This document shows, in pieces, positions 16,812-24,118 of a stretch of DNA of 36,211 bases. The translations under genes were made by a program, and so were the position numbers. Positions within the stretch are counted from its first letter, which is position 1, and each line of letters begins with the position of its first letter. Source of the DNA: Streptomyces griseorubiginosus (lineage in GTDB: Bacteria; Actinomycetota; Actinomycetes; Streptomycetales; Streptomycetaceae). The stretch is from assembly GCF_017614965.1 (NCBI RefSeq), contig NZ_WVUG01000059.1, positions 1 to 36,211 of the forward strand, written 5' to 3'. Under the pieces are notes generated by a model. That model saw nothing but the letters and a program-made list of their open reading frames with translations, had not been told where the DNA came from and made no database searches.

Positions 16812-18017
16812 CTAGGCGGGGAGATCCCCATCGGCCAGACGCCCCAGGATCAGCGCGATGCGCAGGGTGAAAGCGGAGCGTACATCAGAGGGTGACCAGC
16901 CGGTGACGTCAGTCACACGTCGAAGCCGGTAGCGCACGGTGTTCGGGTGAACGAAGAGCATCCGGGCCGCGCCCTCGAGACTGGACGCCTGTTCGAGATA
17001 GACGGAGAGCGTCTCCAGGAGCGCCGAGCCGGCCTCCTCCAGCGGTCTGTAGATCTCCTCCACCAACTGCTCGCGGGCGCTCGGGTCCCCGGCGATCGCG
17101 CGTTCCGGAAGCAGATCGTCCGCCAGTACCGGGCGCGGCGCGTCCTGCCAGGCGGAACACGCCTTGAGACCCGCGGCGGCGGCCTGCGCGGACCGGGTGG
17201 CGGCCAGCAGGTCCGGTACGACGGGTCCCGCGACCACGGGTCCGGCCGCATAAGGGCCGATCAGCGACTTGGCGACGCCGAGCGGGTTGTCGCTGCCGCC
17301 CGCGATGACGACGAGCCGGTCGCCGAGCACCCCGGTGAGCACCTGGAGCTTGGCGTGCCGGGCGGCGCGCCGGATGGCCTCCACGGTCAGCTCGGAGTCC
17401 CCGTCGGGGGCGGTCCCCAGGACGACGCAGACATGTTCGGGGGCGTTCCACCCGAGGGCGGCGGCCCTGCTCACGGCCCCCTCGTCGGCCTCCCCGCTGA
17501 GCACCGCGTTGACGACGAGCGACTCCAGCCGGGCGTCCCAGGCACCGCGTGCCTCGGCGGCCTGGGCGTAGACCTGGGCGGTGGCGAAGGCGATCTCACG
17601 GGCGTAGACGAGCAGGGCCTCGCGCAGCACGCTCTCGTCGCCGGGCGCCGCCACCTCGTCGATGGCGGACTCCATGACCTCGATGGTCGTGCGCACCATC
17701 TCCACGGTCTGCCGCAGGGTGATGGCCCGGGTCAGCTCGCGCGGCGCCGTCCCGAACACGTCGGTGGAGATGGCCTGCGGGGCGTCGGGGTACCGGAACC
17801 ACTCGGTGAAGGCGGCGATACCGGCCTGGGCGACCAGCCCGATCCAGGAACGGTTCTCCGGGGGCATCGCCCGGTACCACGGCAGCGTCTCGTCCATCCG
17901 CGCGATGGCCTGCGCGGCGAGGCTCCCGGAGGACTTCTCCAGCCGCTTCAGGGTCGCCGCGTGCGGATGGACGTCGGACCGGGTGGCTTCGGGCTTGCTG
18001 GCTTCGGGTTCGGGCAC
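16812..18017 (-). CDS. fasR: fatty acid biosynthesis activator FasR, PucR-type HTH
   Basis: The 401-residue protein sits directly upstream of fabDHPF. In S. coelicolor the protein in this position (FasR) binds the fabD promoter and activates the operon. The C-terminus (about residues 333-401) is a PucR-family helix-turn-helix, with the diagnostic ML-FVHPNTVRYRLRRVTDVTGW stretch at about 352-374. The middle region resembles the GGDEF-like domain of PucR/CdaR proteins. The start is GTG at 18017, with no strong ribosome site. The gene may share a transcript with fabD or be separately expressed. Confidence 0.93.
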   Translation of the reverse strand: MPEPEASKPEATRSDVHPHAATLKRLEKSSGSLAAQAIARMDETLPWYRAMPPENRSWIGLVAQAGIAAFTEWFRYPDAPQAISTDVFGTAPRELTRAITLRQTVEMVRTTIEVMESAIDEVAAPGDESVLREALLVYAREIAFATAQVYAQAAEARGAWDARLESLVVNAVLSGEADEGAVSRAAALGWNAPEHVCVVLGTAPDGDSELTVEAIRRAARHAKLQVLTGVLGDRLVVIAGGSDNPLGVAKSLIGPYAAGPVVAGPVVPDLLAATRSAQAAAAGLKACSAWQDAPRPVLADDLLPERAIAGDPSAREQLVEEIYRPLEEAGSALLETLSVYLEQASSLEGAARMLFVHPNTVRYRLRRVTDVTGWSPSDVRSAFTLRIALILGRLADGDLPA

Positions 18018-18112
18018 GGGACAAGACTGCCTTATCCGGACGGGAGTGTGCCGAGCAGGGTTGCGGGTGAGCCCCGCACGGCTCCCGTCGCGCCGCTACC
18101 TTGGGGTACGTG

Positions 18113-18772
18113 ATGGACGTACGGCGCGCTGCGGAGCGCTATCCCGGGGGCGACGCGGCGGCCGGTATCGAGTCCTGGCACGCCTTCTCCTTCGGCCCGC
18201 ACTACGACCCCGGCAACCTCCGCTTCGGCGCGGTCATCGCCTGCAACGAGGAGCGGCTGGCCCCCGGCGCCGGGTTCGACGAACACCCGCACAGCCACAC
18301 GGAGATCGTCACGTGGGTGGTCGAGGGCGAGCTGACCCACCGCGACTCCCAGGGCCACGAGACGACCGTCCGCCCCGGGGACGTGCAGCGGCTGAGCGCC
18401 GCGGCGGGGGTACGGCACGTGGAGCGCAACGACGGCCCCACCCCGCTGACCTTCGTCCAGATGTGGCTGGCCCCCCTGAAGCCCGGCGGCGACCCGTCGT
18501 ACGAGATCGTCCACGGCATCGCCGACTCCACGCCCTACGCGGTCCCGGAGGCGGGCGCGATGCTCCACGTACGGCGCCTGGCCCCGGGGGAGCGGACGGC
18601 GGTACCGGACGGCGCGTTCGTGTACGTCCATGTGGTGCGCGGCGAAGTGGCCCTGGACGGCACCGAGCTGGGGCAGGGAGACGCGGCCCGCCTGACGGAC
18701 GCCAAGGACCTGGAGGCGGTCGGGCTGACGGAGGCGGAGCTGCTGATGTGGGAGATGGCGACCGCATCCTGA
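18113..18772 (+). CDS. pirin family protein
   Basis: The 219-residue cupin protein has the pirin motif HPHSHTEIVTWVVEGELTHRDS, whose His residues and Glu bind a metal, usually iron. FVQMWLAPL is the second family landmark. Some bacterial pirins have quercetinase activity or bind metabolic enzymes; the role here is unknown. ATG at 18113 and GTG at 18110 are both possible, with a TTG at 18101 further upstream. No ribosome site is visible, and TACCTT at 18097-18102 would suit a -10 box for a leaderless mRNA. It is divergent from fasR. Confidence 0.92.
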   Translation: MDVRRAAERYPGGDAAAGIESWHAFSFGPHYDPGNLRFGAVIACNEERLAPGAGFDEHPHSHTEIVTWVVEGELTHRDSQGHETTVRPGDVQRLSAAAGVRHVERNDGPTPLTFVQMWLAPLKPGGDPSYEIVHGIADSTPYAVPEAGAMLHVRRLAPGERTAVPDGAFVYVHVVRGEVALDGTELGQGDAARLTDAKDLEAVGLTEAELLMWEMATAS

Positions 18773-18789
18773 ACGGGGCGCGCGCAAGG

Positions 18790-19608
18790 TCAGCGTGCTT
18801 CCGCGCGCACCGCGTCCGTGAAGGGCGGCCAGGCCTCGACGGCCCACGGGCCGAACGCGCGATCCGTCAGAGCGGCGCACGCGATCCCCGCGTCCGGGTC
18901 GATCCACAGGAACGTGCCGGACTGGCCGAAGTGGCCGAAAGTGCGCGGGGAGGACGAGGAGCCCGTCCAGTGCGGGGACTTGGAGTCGCGGATCTCGAAG
19001 CCGAGTCCCCAGTCGTTGGGGTTCTGGTGGCCGTAGCCCGGCAGGACGCCCTTGGTGCCCGGGTACTGGACGGTCATCGCCTCCGCGACCGTGCGGGGGT
19101 CGAGCAGGCGCGGGGCCTGGATCTCGGCGGCGAAGCGCAGGAGGTCGGCCACCGTCGAGACGCCGTCCTTCGCCGGGGAGCCCTCCAGCGAGGTGGACGT
19201 CATGCCCAGCGGCTCCAGCACCGCCTGCCGCAGGTACTCGGCGAACGGGATGTCCGTGGCCTTGGCGATGTGGTCGCCCAGCTGCTCGAAACCGGCGTTG
19301 GAGTACAGCCGCCGCTCTCCGGGCGGGGCCGTCACCCGGTGCTCGTCGAAGGCGAGGCCCGAGGTGTGCGCGAGCAGATGACGGACGGTCGAGCCGGTCG
19401 GCCCGGCCGGCTCGTCGAACTCGATCGCGCCCTCCTCGTACGCGACGAGCGCGGCGTACGCCGTGAGCGGCTTGGTCACCGAGGCCAGCGGGAAACGCCG
19501 GTCGACGGGGCCGTGGGTGCCCAGCACCGTCCCGTCGGCCCGCACCACGCCCGCCGCGGCGACGGGAACCGGCCAGTTTTCGATCAGCGCGAGGCTCTGC
19601 AAGGACAT
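18790..19608 (-). CDS. serine hydrolase, beta-lactamase/DD-peptidase-like
   Basis: The 272-residue protein has all three motifs of the penicillin-binding/class C fold: S43-V-T-K46, Y102-S-N104 and a C-terminal GHFG. It has no signal peptide, suggesting a cytoplasmic esterase-like role. It is a distinct, shorter paralogue of the hydrolase at 2051-3202. The ATG at 19608 is the first of the frame. It converges on the pirin gene with 17 bp between stops and is divergent from the merR operon. Confidence 0.9.
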   Translation of the reverse strand: MSLQSLALIENWPVPVAAAGVVRADGTVLGTHGPVDRRFPLASVTKPLTAYAALVAYEEGAIEFDEPAGPTGSTVRHLLAHTSGLAFDEHRVTAPPGERRLYSNAGFEQLGDHIAKATDIPFAEYLRQAVLEPLGMTSTSLEGSPAKDGVSTVADLLRFAAEIQAPRLLDPRTVAEAMTVQYPGTKGVLPGYGHQNPNDWGLGFEIRDSKSPHWTGSSSSPRTFGHFGQSGTFLWIDPDAGIACAALTDRAFGPWAVEAWPPFTDAVRAEAR

Positions 19609-19684
19609 GCCGACGAGCCTAAGCCGCTTCCCCTTCCTACTTCTCGTGGGGTCAGGCTGGGGGGCTGTTTCTTACCGATTCCGC

Positions 19685-19715
19685 TTGCTTGGAGTGCACT
19701 CCAAGGCCATAGCGT
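19685..19715 (+). promoter_or_regulatory. MerR-type promoter with 18-bp palindromic operator
   Basis: The elements are -35 TTGCTT (19685-19690), a 19-bp spacer and -10 TAGCGT (19710-19715). The spacer is filled by the perfect palindrome CTTGGAGTGCACTCCAAG, which spans 19688-19705 and so overlaps the -35 box. An over-long 19-bp spacer with the operator inside is the hallmark of MerR-family activation by DNA distortion. The first codon of merR lies 7 nt past the -10 box, so the transcript is probably leaderless. Confidence 0.82.
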
Positions 19716-19722
19716 TGAGGCC

Positions 19723-20193
19723 ATGACGGTGATGGAGACCACCCCTACCAGGACCGACAGTTGCGCCGCCCCGCCCCATCCGCACCGGCGCCCGCAAGGC
19801 CAGGACAGCTACACCATCAGCGAGGTCGTCGCCTTCACCGGGCTGACCGCGCACACCCTGCGCTGGTACGAGCGCATCGGCCTGATGCCGCACGTCGACC
19901 GTTCCCACACCGGCCAGCGCCGGTACAGCAACCGCGACCTCGACTGGCTCGACCTCGTGGGCAAGCTCCGGCTCACCGGAATGCCGGTCGCCGACATGGT
20001 CCGCTACGCGGAACTGGTGCGCGAGGGCGACCACACCTACGGCGAGCGGTTCGAGCTGCTGGAGGCGACCCGGCGCGACGTACTGGCCCGGATCGCGGAG
20101 CTGCAGGACACGCTCGCGGTGCTGGACCGGAAGATCAGCTTCTACGCGGACGCGGAGCGCGCCCGTGCCTACGAGGGGGAGAAGGTTCGATGA
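19723..20193 (+). CDS. MerR family transcriptional regulator
   Basis: The 156-residue protein has an N-terminal MerR helix-turn-helix at about residues 29-65 (YTISEVVAFTGLTAHTLRWYERIGLMP), a dimerisation coiled coil at about 115-148, and almost no C-terminal sensing domain. The only Cys noticed is near residue 14, so it is not an obvious metal or thiol sensor. The organisation resembles the AdhR/NmlR group that controls aldehyde-responsive genes. It shares its own MerR promoter and overlaps the downstream aldo-keto reductase by ATGA, so both form one autoregulated operon. Confidence 0.92.
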   Translation: MTVMETTPTRTDSCAAPPHPHRRPQGQDSYTISEVVAFTGLTAHTLRWYERIGLMPHVDRSHTGQRRYSNRDLDWLDLVGKLRLTGMPVADMVRYAELVREGDHTYGERFELLEATRRDVLARIAELQDTLAVLDRKISFYADAERARAYEGEKVR

Positions 20194-21206
20194 CCGACCG
20201 CAGGATCCCGACCGCACCTCTGGGCGGGAGCGGCATCGAGGTCGGCGTCCAGGGCCTGGGCTGCATGGGCATGAGCTTCGCCTACGGCCCCTCCGACGCG
20301 AAGGAGTCGCGCGCCACCCTGGAGCGGGCCCTGGAGCTGGGCGTCACGCTCTTCGACACGGCGGACGCCTACGGCCAGGGCGAGAACGAGAGGTTCCTCT
20401 CGCCGTTCTTCAAGGCCAACCGCGACCAGGTCGTCATCGCGACCAAGTTCGCCCTGTCGATCCCGCCGGACGACCCCACCCGGCGGATCATCCGCAACGA
20501 CCCGCCGTACATCCGCCAGGCCGTCGAGGCGAGCCTGAAGCGTCTGGACGTCGACGTCATCGACCTCTACTACATGCACCGGCGCGATGTGAACGTGCCG
20601 ATCGAGGAGAGTGTCGGCACCATGGCGGAGCTGGTGCGCGAGGGCAAGGTGAGGCACCTCGGGCTCAGCGAGGTCACCGCCCAGGAACTGCGCACCGCCC
20701 ACGCCGTGCACCCGATCGCCGCCGTGCAGTCGGAGTGGTCCCTGTTCAGCCGGGACATCGAGGCACAGGTGGTGCCCGCCGCCCGCGACCTGGGCGTGGC
20801 CCTGGTGCCGTACTCCCCGCTCGGCCGCGGCTTCCTCACCGGGGCCTTAACCAACCCCGACACGCAGTTGACCGCCGACGACTTCCGCCGCCAGCAGCCC
20901 CGCTTCACCGGTGAGAACGCGGCCGCCAACGCCGCTCTGCTGGAGCCGATCCGCACGGTGGCCGAGGCCCACGGCGTGTCGCTCGGGCAGGTGGCGCTCG
21001 CCTGGGTGCAGCAGCAGGCGGCGGTGCACGGCCTCCCGGTGATCCCCATCCCGGGCACCCGCAAGCCGGGCCGCGTGGAGGAGAACGCGCGAGCGGCGAC
21101 CATCGCGCTGACCGAGGACGAGCTGTCCCTGCTGGAGCCGATAGCGGCGAAGGTGGCGGGCGACCGGTACGCGGACATGACGTTCACCTCCGCCGGCCGG
21201 GAGTAG
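20190..21206 (+). CDS. aldo/keto reductase containing a TTA codon
   Basis: The 338-residue NADPH-dependent reductase has the catalytic tetrad Asp56 (FDTADAYG), Tyr61, Lys86 (IATKFA) and His130 (YYMHRRD). It probably detoxifies aldehydes or ketones. Its ATG overlaps the stop of merR (ATGA), giving translational coupling. Leu220 is encoded by TTA (20847-20849), the rare codon read by the bldA tRNA in Streptomyces. It is the only TTA I found in the coding frames of the window, which suggests development-linked translation. Its stop is 1 bp from that of the converging DUF4429 gene. Confidence 0.94.
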   Translation: MTDRRIPTAPLGGSGIEVGVQGLGCMGMSFAYGPSDAKESRATLERALELGVTLFDTADAYGQGENERFLSPFFKANRDQVVIATKFALSIPPDDPTRRIIRNDPPYIRQAVEASLKRLDVDVIDLYYMHRRDVNVPIEESVGTMAELVREGKVRHLGLSEVTAQELRTAHAVHPIAAVQSEWSLFSRDIEAQVVPAARDLGVALVPYSPLGRGFLTGALTNPDTQLTADDFRRQQPRFTGENAAANAALLEPIRTVAEAHGVSLGQVALAWVQQQAAVHGLPVIPIPGTRKPGRVEENARAATIALTEDELSLLEPIAAKVAGDRYADMTFTSAGRE

Positions 21207-21207
21207 T

Positions 21208-22050
21208 TCAGAGCTCCGCCAGCAGTTCGGCCTTCTTCGTGGAGAACTCCGCGTCCGTCACCAGGCCCGCCTGATGCAGCTCGCCCAGGTGACGGATGCG
21301 CTCCGCGATGTCGGCGGGGTCCCGGCGGGCCGGCACCGACGGCGGCGATCCGCAGCTGCGGATCGCCGCCAGGACGGCCGCCGCGAACGGCAGCGACTCG
21401 TGCACCGGCCCGTATCCCAGGCCGAACACCACGGCCGCCGGATCCTGGTCGGGCTGCGCGGGCGCCTCGGCCCCGTCCCGCCGCAGCAGCCGCAGATGAC
21501 CTTCGAAGACCTCGGGGGAGCGCCACTCGACCCCGCTCAGCGCGGTGACCGGAAAGCTCTGGTCGCCCGCCTTCCACTTCGCCGACGACGCGCCCGTCCA
21601 GAACCACCGGAAGTTCACGGTCCTGCCGTCGAAGGACGCCTTCGCGTCGTACGCCTTGAACTGCCGCGGCGCCTCGGGAGCGGCCACCAGGAAGCCGTCG
21701 GCGGGCTCGTCACCGGCGCTCAGCGCGGACTTCAGCTCGTCGGCGTAGTACTCGGCGAGGGTCTCTCGCTCGCCGGGCAGCACCAGCCGGTACGGGTCGC
21801 ACCCTTCCTTCAGCTGCCCGGCCGCCGCCTCCAGCAGCGGGTCGGCTCCGGCCCGCAGCTCGGCCCGCAGCACCACCGTGCCCCGTCTGCCCGGGGACAG
21901 CGTCACATCCGACACCGCCTCCAGGGGGATCCGCCGTTCCCCCAGCGCCTGGAAGAGCTTCGGTGTTCGCAGGCCCCGCTCGTAACGGATGAGCACGGAG
22001 TCGGACTCGAACTCCCAGGCGGCATGAAATCCGGCCAGTACGTCACCCAT
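21208..22050 (-). CDS. DUF4429 domain protein with C-terminal SHOCT
   Basis: The protein is about 280 residues. Its main body resembles DUF4429, with FKAYDAKASFDGRTVNFRW and FPVTALSGVEWRSP as landmarks in two PH-like halves. It ends in a SHOCT domain, IRHLGELHQAGLVTDAEF then KKAELLAEL, a short module often found at the C-terminus of membrane- or oligomer-associated proteins. The start is uncertain: MGDVLAG at 22050, or 22059 with three more residues. The linker between the two domains is encoded by a perfect 30-bp palindrome at 21341-21370. Function unknown. Confidence 0.85.
   Translation of the reverse strand: MGDVLAGFHAAWEFESDSVLIRYERGLRTPKLFQALGERRIPLEAVSDVTLSPGRRGTVVLRAELRAGADPLLEAAAGQLKEGCDPYRLVLPGERETLAEYYADELKSALSAGDEPADGFLVAAPEAPRQFKAYDAKASFDGRTVNFRWFWTGASSAKWKAGDQSFPVTALSGVEWRSPEVFEGHLRLLRRDGAEAPAQPDQDPAAVVFGLGYGPVHESLPFAAAVLAAIRSCGSPPSVPARRDPADIAERIRHLGELHQAGLVTDAEFSTKKAELLAEL
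21341..21370. repeat. 30-bp perfect palindrome within a CDS
   Basis: The sequence reads GGCGGCGATCCGCAG followed immediately by its exact reverse complement. It lies inside the DUF4429 gene and encodes the linker around AAIRSCGSPP. A perfect palindrome this long is unexpected by chance even at about 72% GC. Confidence 0.9.
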
Positions 22051-22116
22051 GCGGCTCATCGTATGCACGAACCGTTCCTTCGTCGCCACCCCGCGCGGAC
22101 CGCAGTTTCTGCGGTG

Positions 22117-23334
22117 CTACGCGCGTTGGGCCGCCGCCGCGCCGGACAAACCCGCGCGGCACGCGCCGTCATCGTGCGCACACCGCACCGAGCGGTACGC
22201 GCCAACGCCGATCTCCGCGAAGTTGAGCAGGCTGTCCGTGCCGGGAGCGAAATAGCCCGCGTGCCCCTTGGCGCGCTGCGCCGACAGCACCCGCGAACCG
22301 AACGCGGACGACACCGGGTCCGCCCCGTGCCCCAGGCCGCCGAGCTCCAGGTACGGCACGTCCTGGATCCAGTCCGAGGCGTCCCGCATCGCCCACACCC
22401 GGGCGGAGGTGTGCAGGTGCGCGGCCTTCTCCACCCGCATCCCGGGGCTTCCGGCAACCGCTATGTCGGCCACCCGGCGCGGCAGCAAGTGCGCTGCGAC
22501 CCCGCACACCACCGAGCCGTAGCTGTGGCAGAACAGCGACACCGGCGCGCGGCCGGGCAGGGCCCTCAGCAGGGCGTTCAGCCGAAGCGCGCCCTGTGCC
22601 GCGCGCACGCCCGTCGCCGACTCGATGCCGAGCCCGGCCGGCGCCGTGTAGTCGGCCCAGGCGATCACGGCCGTACGCGTGCCGGGGCTCGCCGCCTGCT
22701 CGGCCGCGTACAGCGACTTGGCCATGCCGACCGGCGCCGAGTACGGGCGGTAGGTCTTCTGGAAGGTGAGCAGGTCGGTGTCGACGCCGGGGACGACGAC
22801 CGACACGCGCTGGGCGTGCTGCAGGTCGCCCATCACCTCGGCGACGCGGCCGGAGGCCTCCGGGTCGAAGGCGAGGATCTGCCGGCCGCGGCTCATCAGC
22901 TGCTCGTAGCGGTGCATACGGCGGCCCGCCTCCTGCTGCCCGGCGGGCGTCAGGCGCGGGTCGTGCATGCGCTTCAGCTCCACCTTGCGCTGCCGGCCGA
23001 GCGCGAGGTGGTTGGCCTCGTAGCGCAGGGCGACGGGCGCGCCGTTCATGTTGCCGACCGCGAGCGGATAGCGGCGGGCGAGGACGGTGCGCTCCTGGGC
23101 GGTGAGCGAGGCGAAGAACCGGGACAGCCGCGCGGGGGACGCGTCGGGGTCCGGCAGCCGGTCGCCGTGCAGGCGTCCGTGCTCCCATGAGGAGAGCGAG
23201 GCCTGCAGGGGGCTTGTCACGCCGTGGCTGCGCAGAGCGGTCCATCCGGTGGTCGCCAGCATCACGAACACCACGGACAGGGCCAGCAGTGCGCGCCAGA
23301 CGTTCAGTTGCGGGGAGGTGTCGAAGGAAGTCAC
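22117..23334 (-). CDS. alpha/beta hydrolase, DUF1023 family
   Basis: The 405-residue protein has an N-terminal membrane or signal-anchor segment (about residues 15-33) and a DUF1023 alpha/beta-hydrolase domain in its C-terminal half. The nucleophile elbow is FCHSYGSVV, preceded by VIAWADY and followed by AGSPGM. The likely role is a lipase or esterase at the membrane. The GTG start at 23334 has no ribosome site, and TAGTGT lies about 10 nt upstream on the minus strand, so a leaderless transcript is possible. It is upstream of the DUF4429 gene on the same strand, 66 bp away. Confidence 0.88.
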   Translation of the reverse strand: MTSFDTSPQLNVWRALLALSVVFVMLATTGWTALRSHGVTSPLQASLSSWEHGRLHGDRLPDPDASPARLSRFFASLTAQERTVLARRYPLAVGNMNGAPVALRYEANHLALGRQRKVELKRMHDPRLTPAGQQEAGRRMHRYEQLMSRGRQILAFDPEASGRVAEVMGDLQHAQRVSVVVPGVDTDLLTFQKTYRPYSAPVGMAKSLYAAEQAASPGTRTAVIAWADYTAPAGLGIESATGVRAAQGALRLNALLRALPGRAPVSLFCHSYGSVVCGVAAHLLPRRVADIAVAGSPGMRVEKAAHLHTSARVWAMRDASDWIQDVPYLELGGLGHGADPVSSAFGSRVLSAQRAKGHAGYFAPGTDSLLNFAEIGVGAYRSVRCAHDDGACRAGLSGAAAAQRA

Positions 23335-23425
23335 TGGGAGGACACACTAGGAGAACGAGAGGGTCTCGCGTGAGCCGAGTGACGGGTATCACGTTTCGAT
23401 AAACGCACGACCACCTGATCGTGTC

Positions 23426-24052
23426 TCAGTGTGCCCGCCAGTTCGCGGTGAGTGCCTCGCCCACCTGTTCGAGGTACGACACCGTCAACGCGCGCATCTC
23501 CTCCAGGCCGAAGTCCCCGCGCGCCACCCACTGCCGCTCCGTCACCCGCATCACTCCGCCGAACACCGCCACCGCCAGCCGTGGCCGCGGATCGGTGTCC
23601 ACGTCCACGCCCTCCCGCTCGGCGAGCACCCGCGCGAGAGTCTCCTCGATCTCCTCGTTGCGGCGCAGATGCGCGGCCAGCAGCACCGGCGTCGACTCGA
23701 CGACCCGGTACAGACGCAGGTACAGCTCCACCGGTACGACGGCCTCGATCACCTCGTGCAGGGTTCCCCAGCCCTCCAGCACCGACTGCCGCAGCGCCTC
23801 CATCGGCGCCTCGCCGGCCGGCCGCTCGCGGACCGCCTCGACGAACCGCGTCACCGCCAGCTCCTGGAGGGCGAGCGCGGCCTCCTCCTTGCCGGCGAAG
23901 TAGCGGAAGAAGGTGCGCTGCGAGACGTCGACGGCCTCGGCGATGTCGTCGACGGTGGTGCCCTCGTAGCCGCGGGTCGTGAACAGTTCGACGGCGGCCC
24001 TCAGCAGGGCGTCCCGGGTGCGCTGCTTCTTGCGTTCGCGCAGTGTTTCCAT
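23426..24052 (-). CDS. TetR family regulator of efflux pump
   Basis: The 208-residue protein has a TetR helix-turn-helix at about residues 32-57 (TTVDDIAEAVDVSQRTFFRYFAGKEE). The conserved RTFFRYF resembles repressors of multidrug exporters. The ATG at 24052 is 66 bp from the divergent MFS exporter start. It probably represses the exporter and itself until a toxic ligand binds. Confidence 0.92.
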   Translation of the reverse strand: METLRERKKQRTRDALLRAAVELFTTRGYEGTTVDDIAEAVDVSQRTFFRYFAGKEEAALALQELAVTRFVEAVRERPAGEAPMEALRQSVLEGWGTLHEVIEAVVPVELYLRLYRVVESTPVLLAAHLRRNEEIEETLARVLAEREGVDVDTDPRPRLAVAVFGGVMRVTERQWVARGDFGLEEMRALTVSYLEQVGEALTANWRAH

Positions 24053-24118
24053 GAGTGTCAGTTACCGACTTCTGATTTGATTCGTCAACTGTCAGTGGCT
24101 GCCATTAGCCTCGAAGGC
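24053..24118. promoter_or_regulatory. divergent promoter region of tetR and MFS exporter
   Basis: The 66-bp gap holds two TGTCAGT copies, at 24056-24062 and 24090-24096, and the imperfectly inverted pair TGTCAGTT/AACTGTCA. TAGCCT at 24106-24111 lies 7 nt before the exporter ATG and could be a -10 box for a leaderless mRNA. The palindrome TGACTAGTCA (24120-24129) overlaps the start codon. Which of these the TetR binds cannot be decided by eye. Confidence 0.35.

Noticed and set aside
13078..18017. Polyketide cluster instead of primary fatty acid synthesis
   Set aside because: The set fasR-fabD-fabH-acpP-fabF with no ketoreductase, cyclase or chain-length factor matches the primary metabolism operon.
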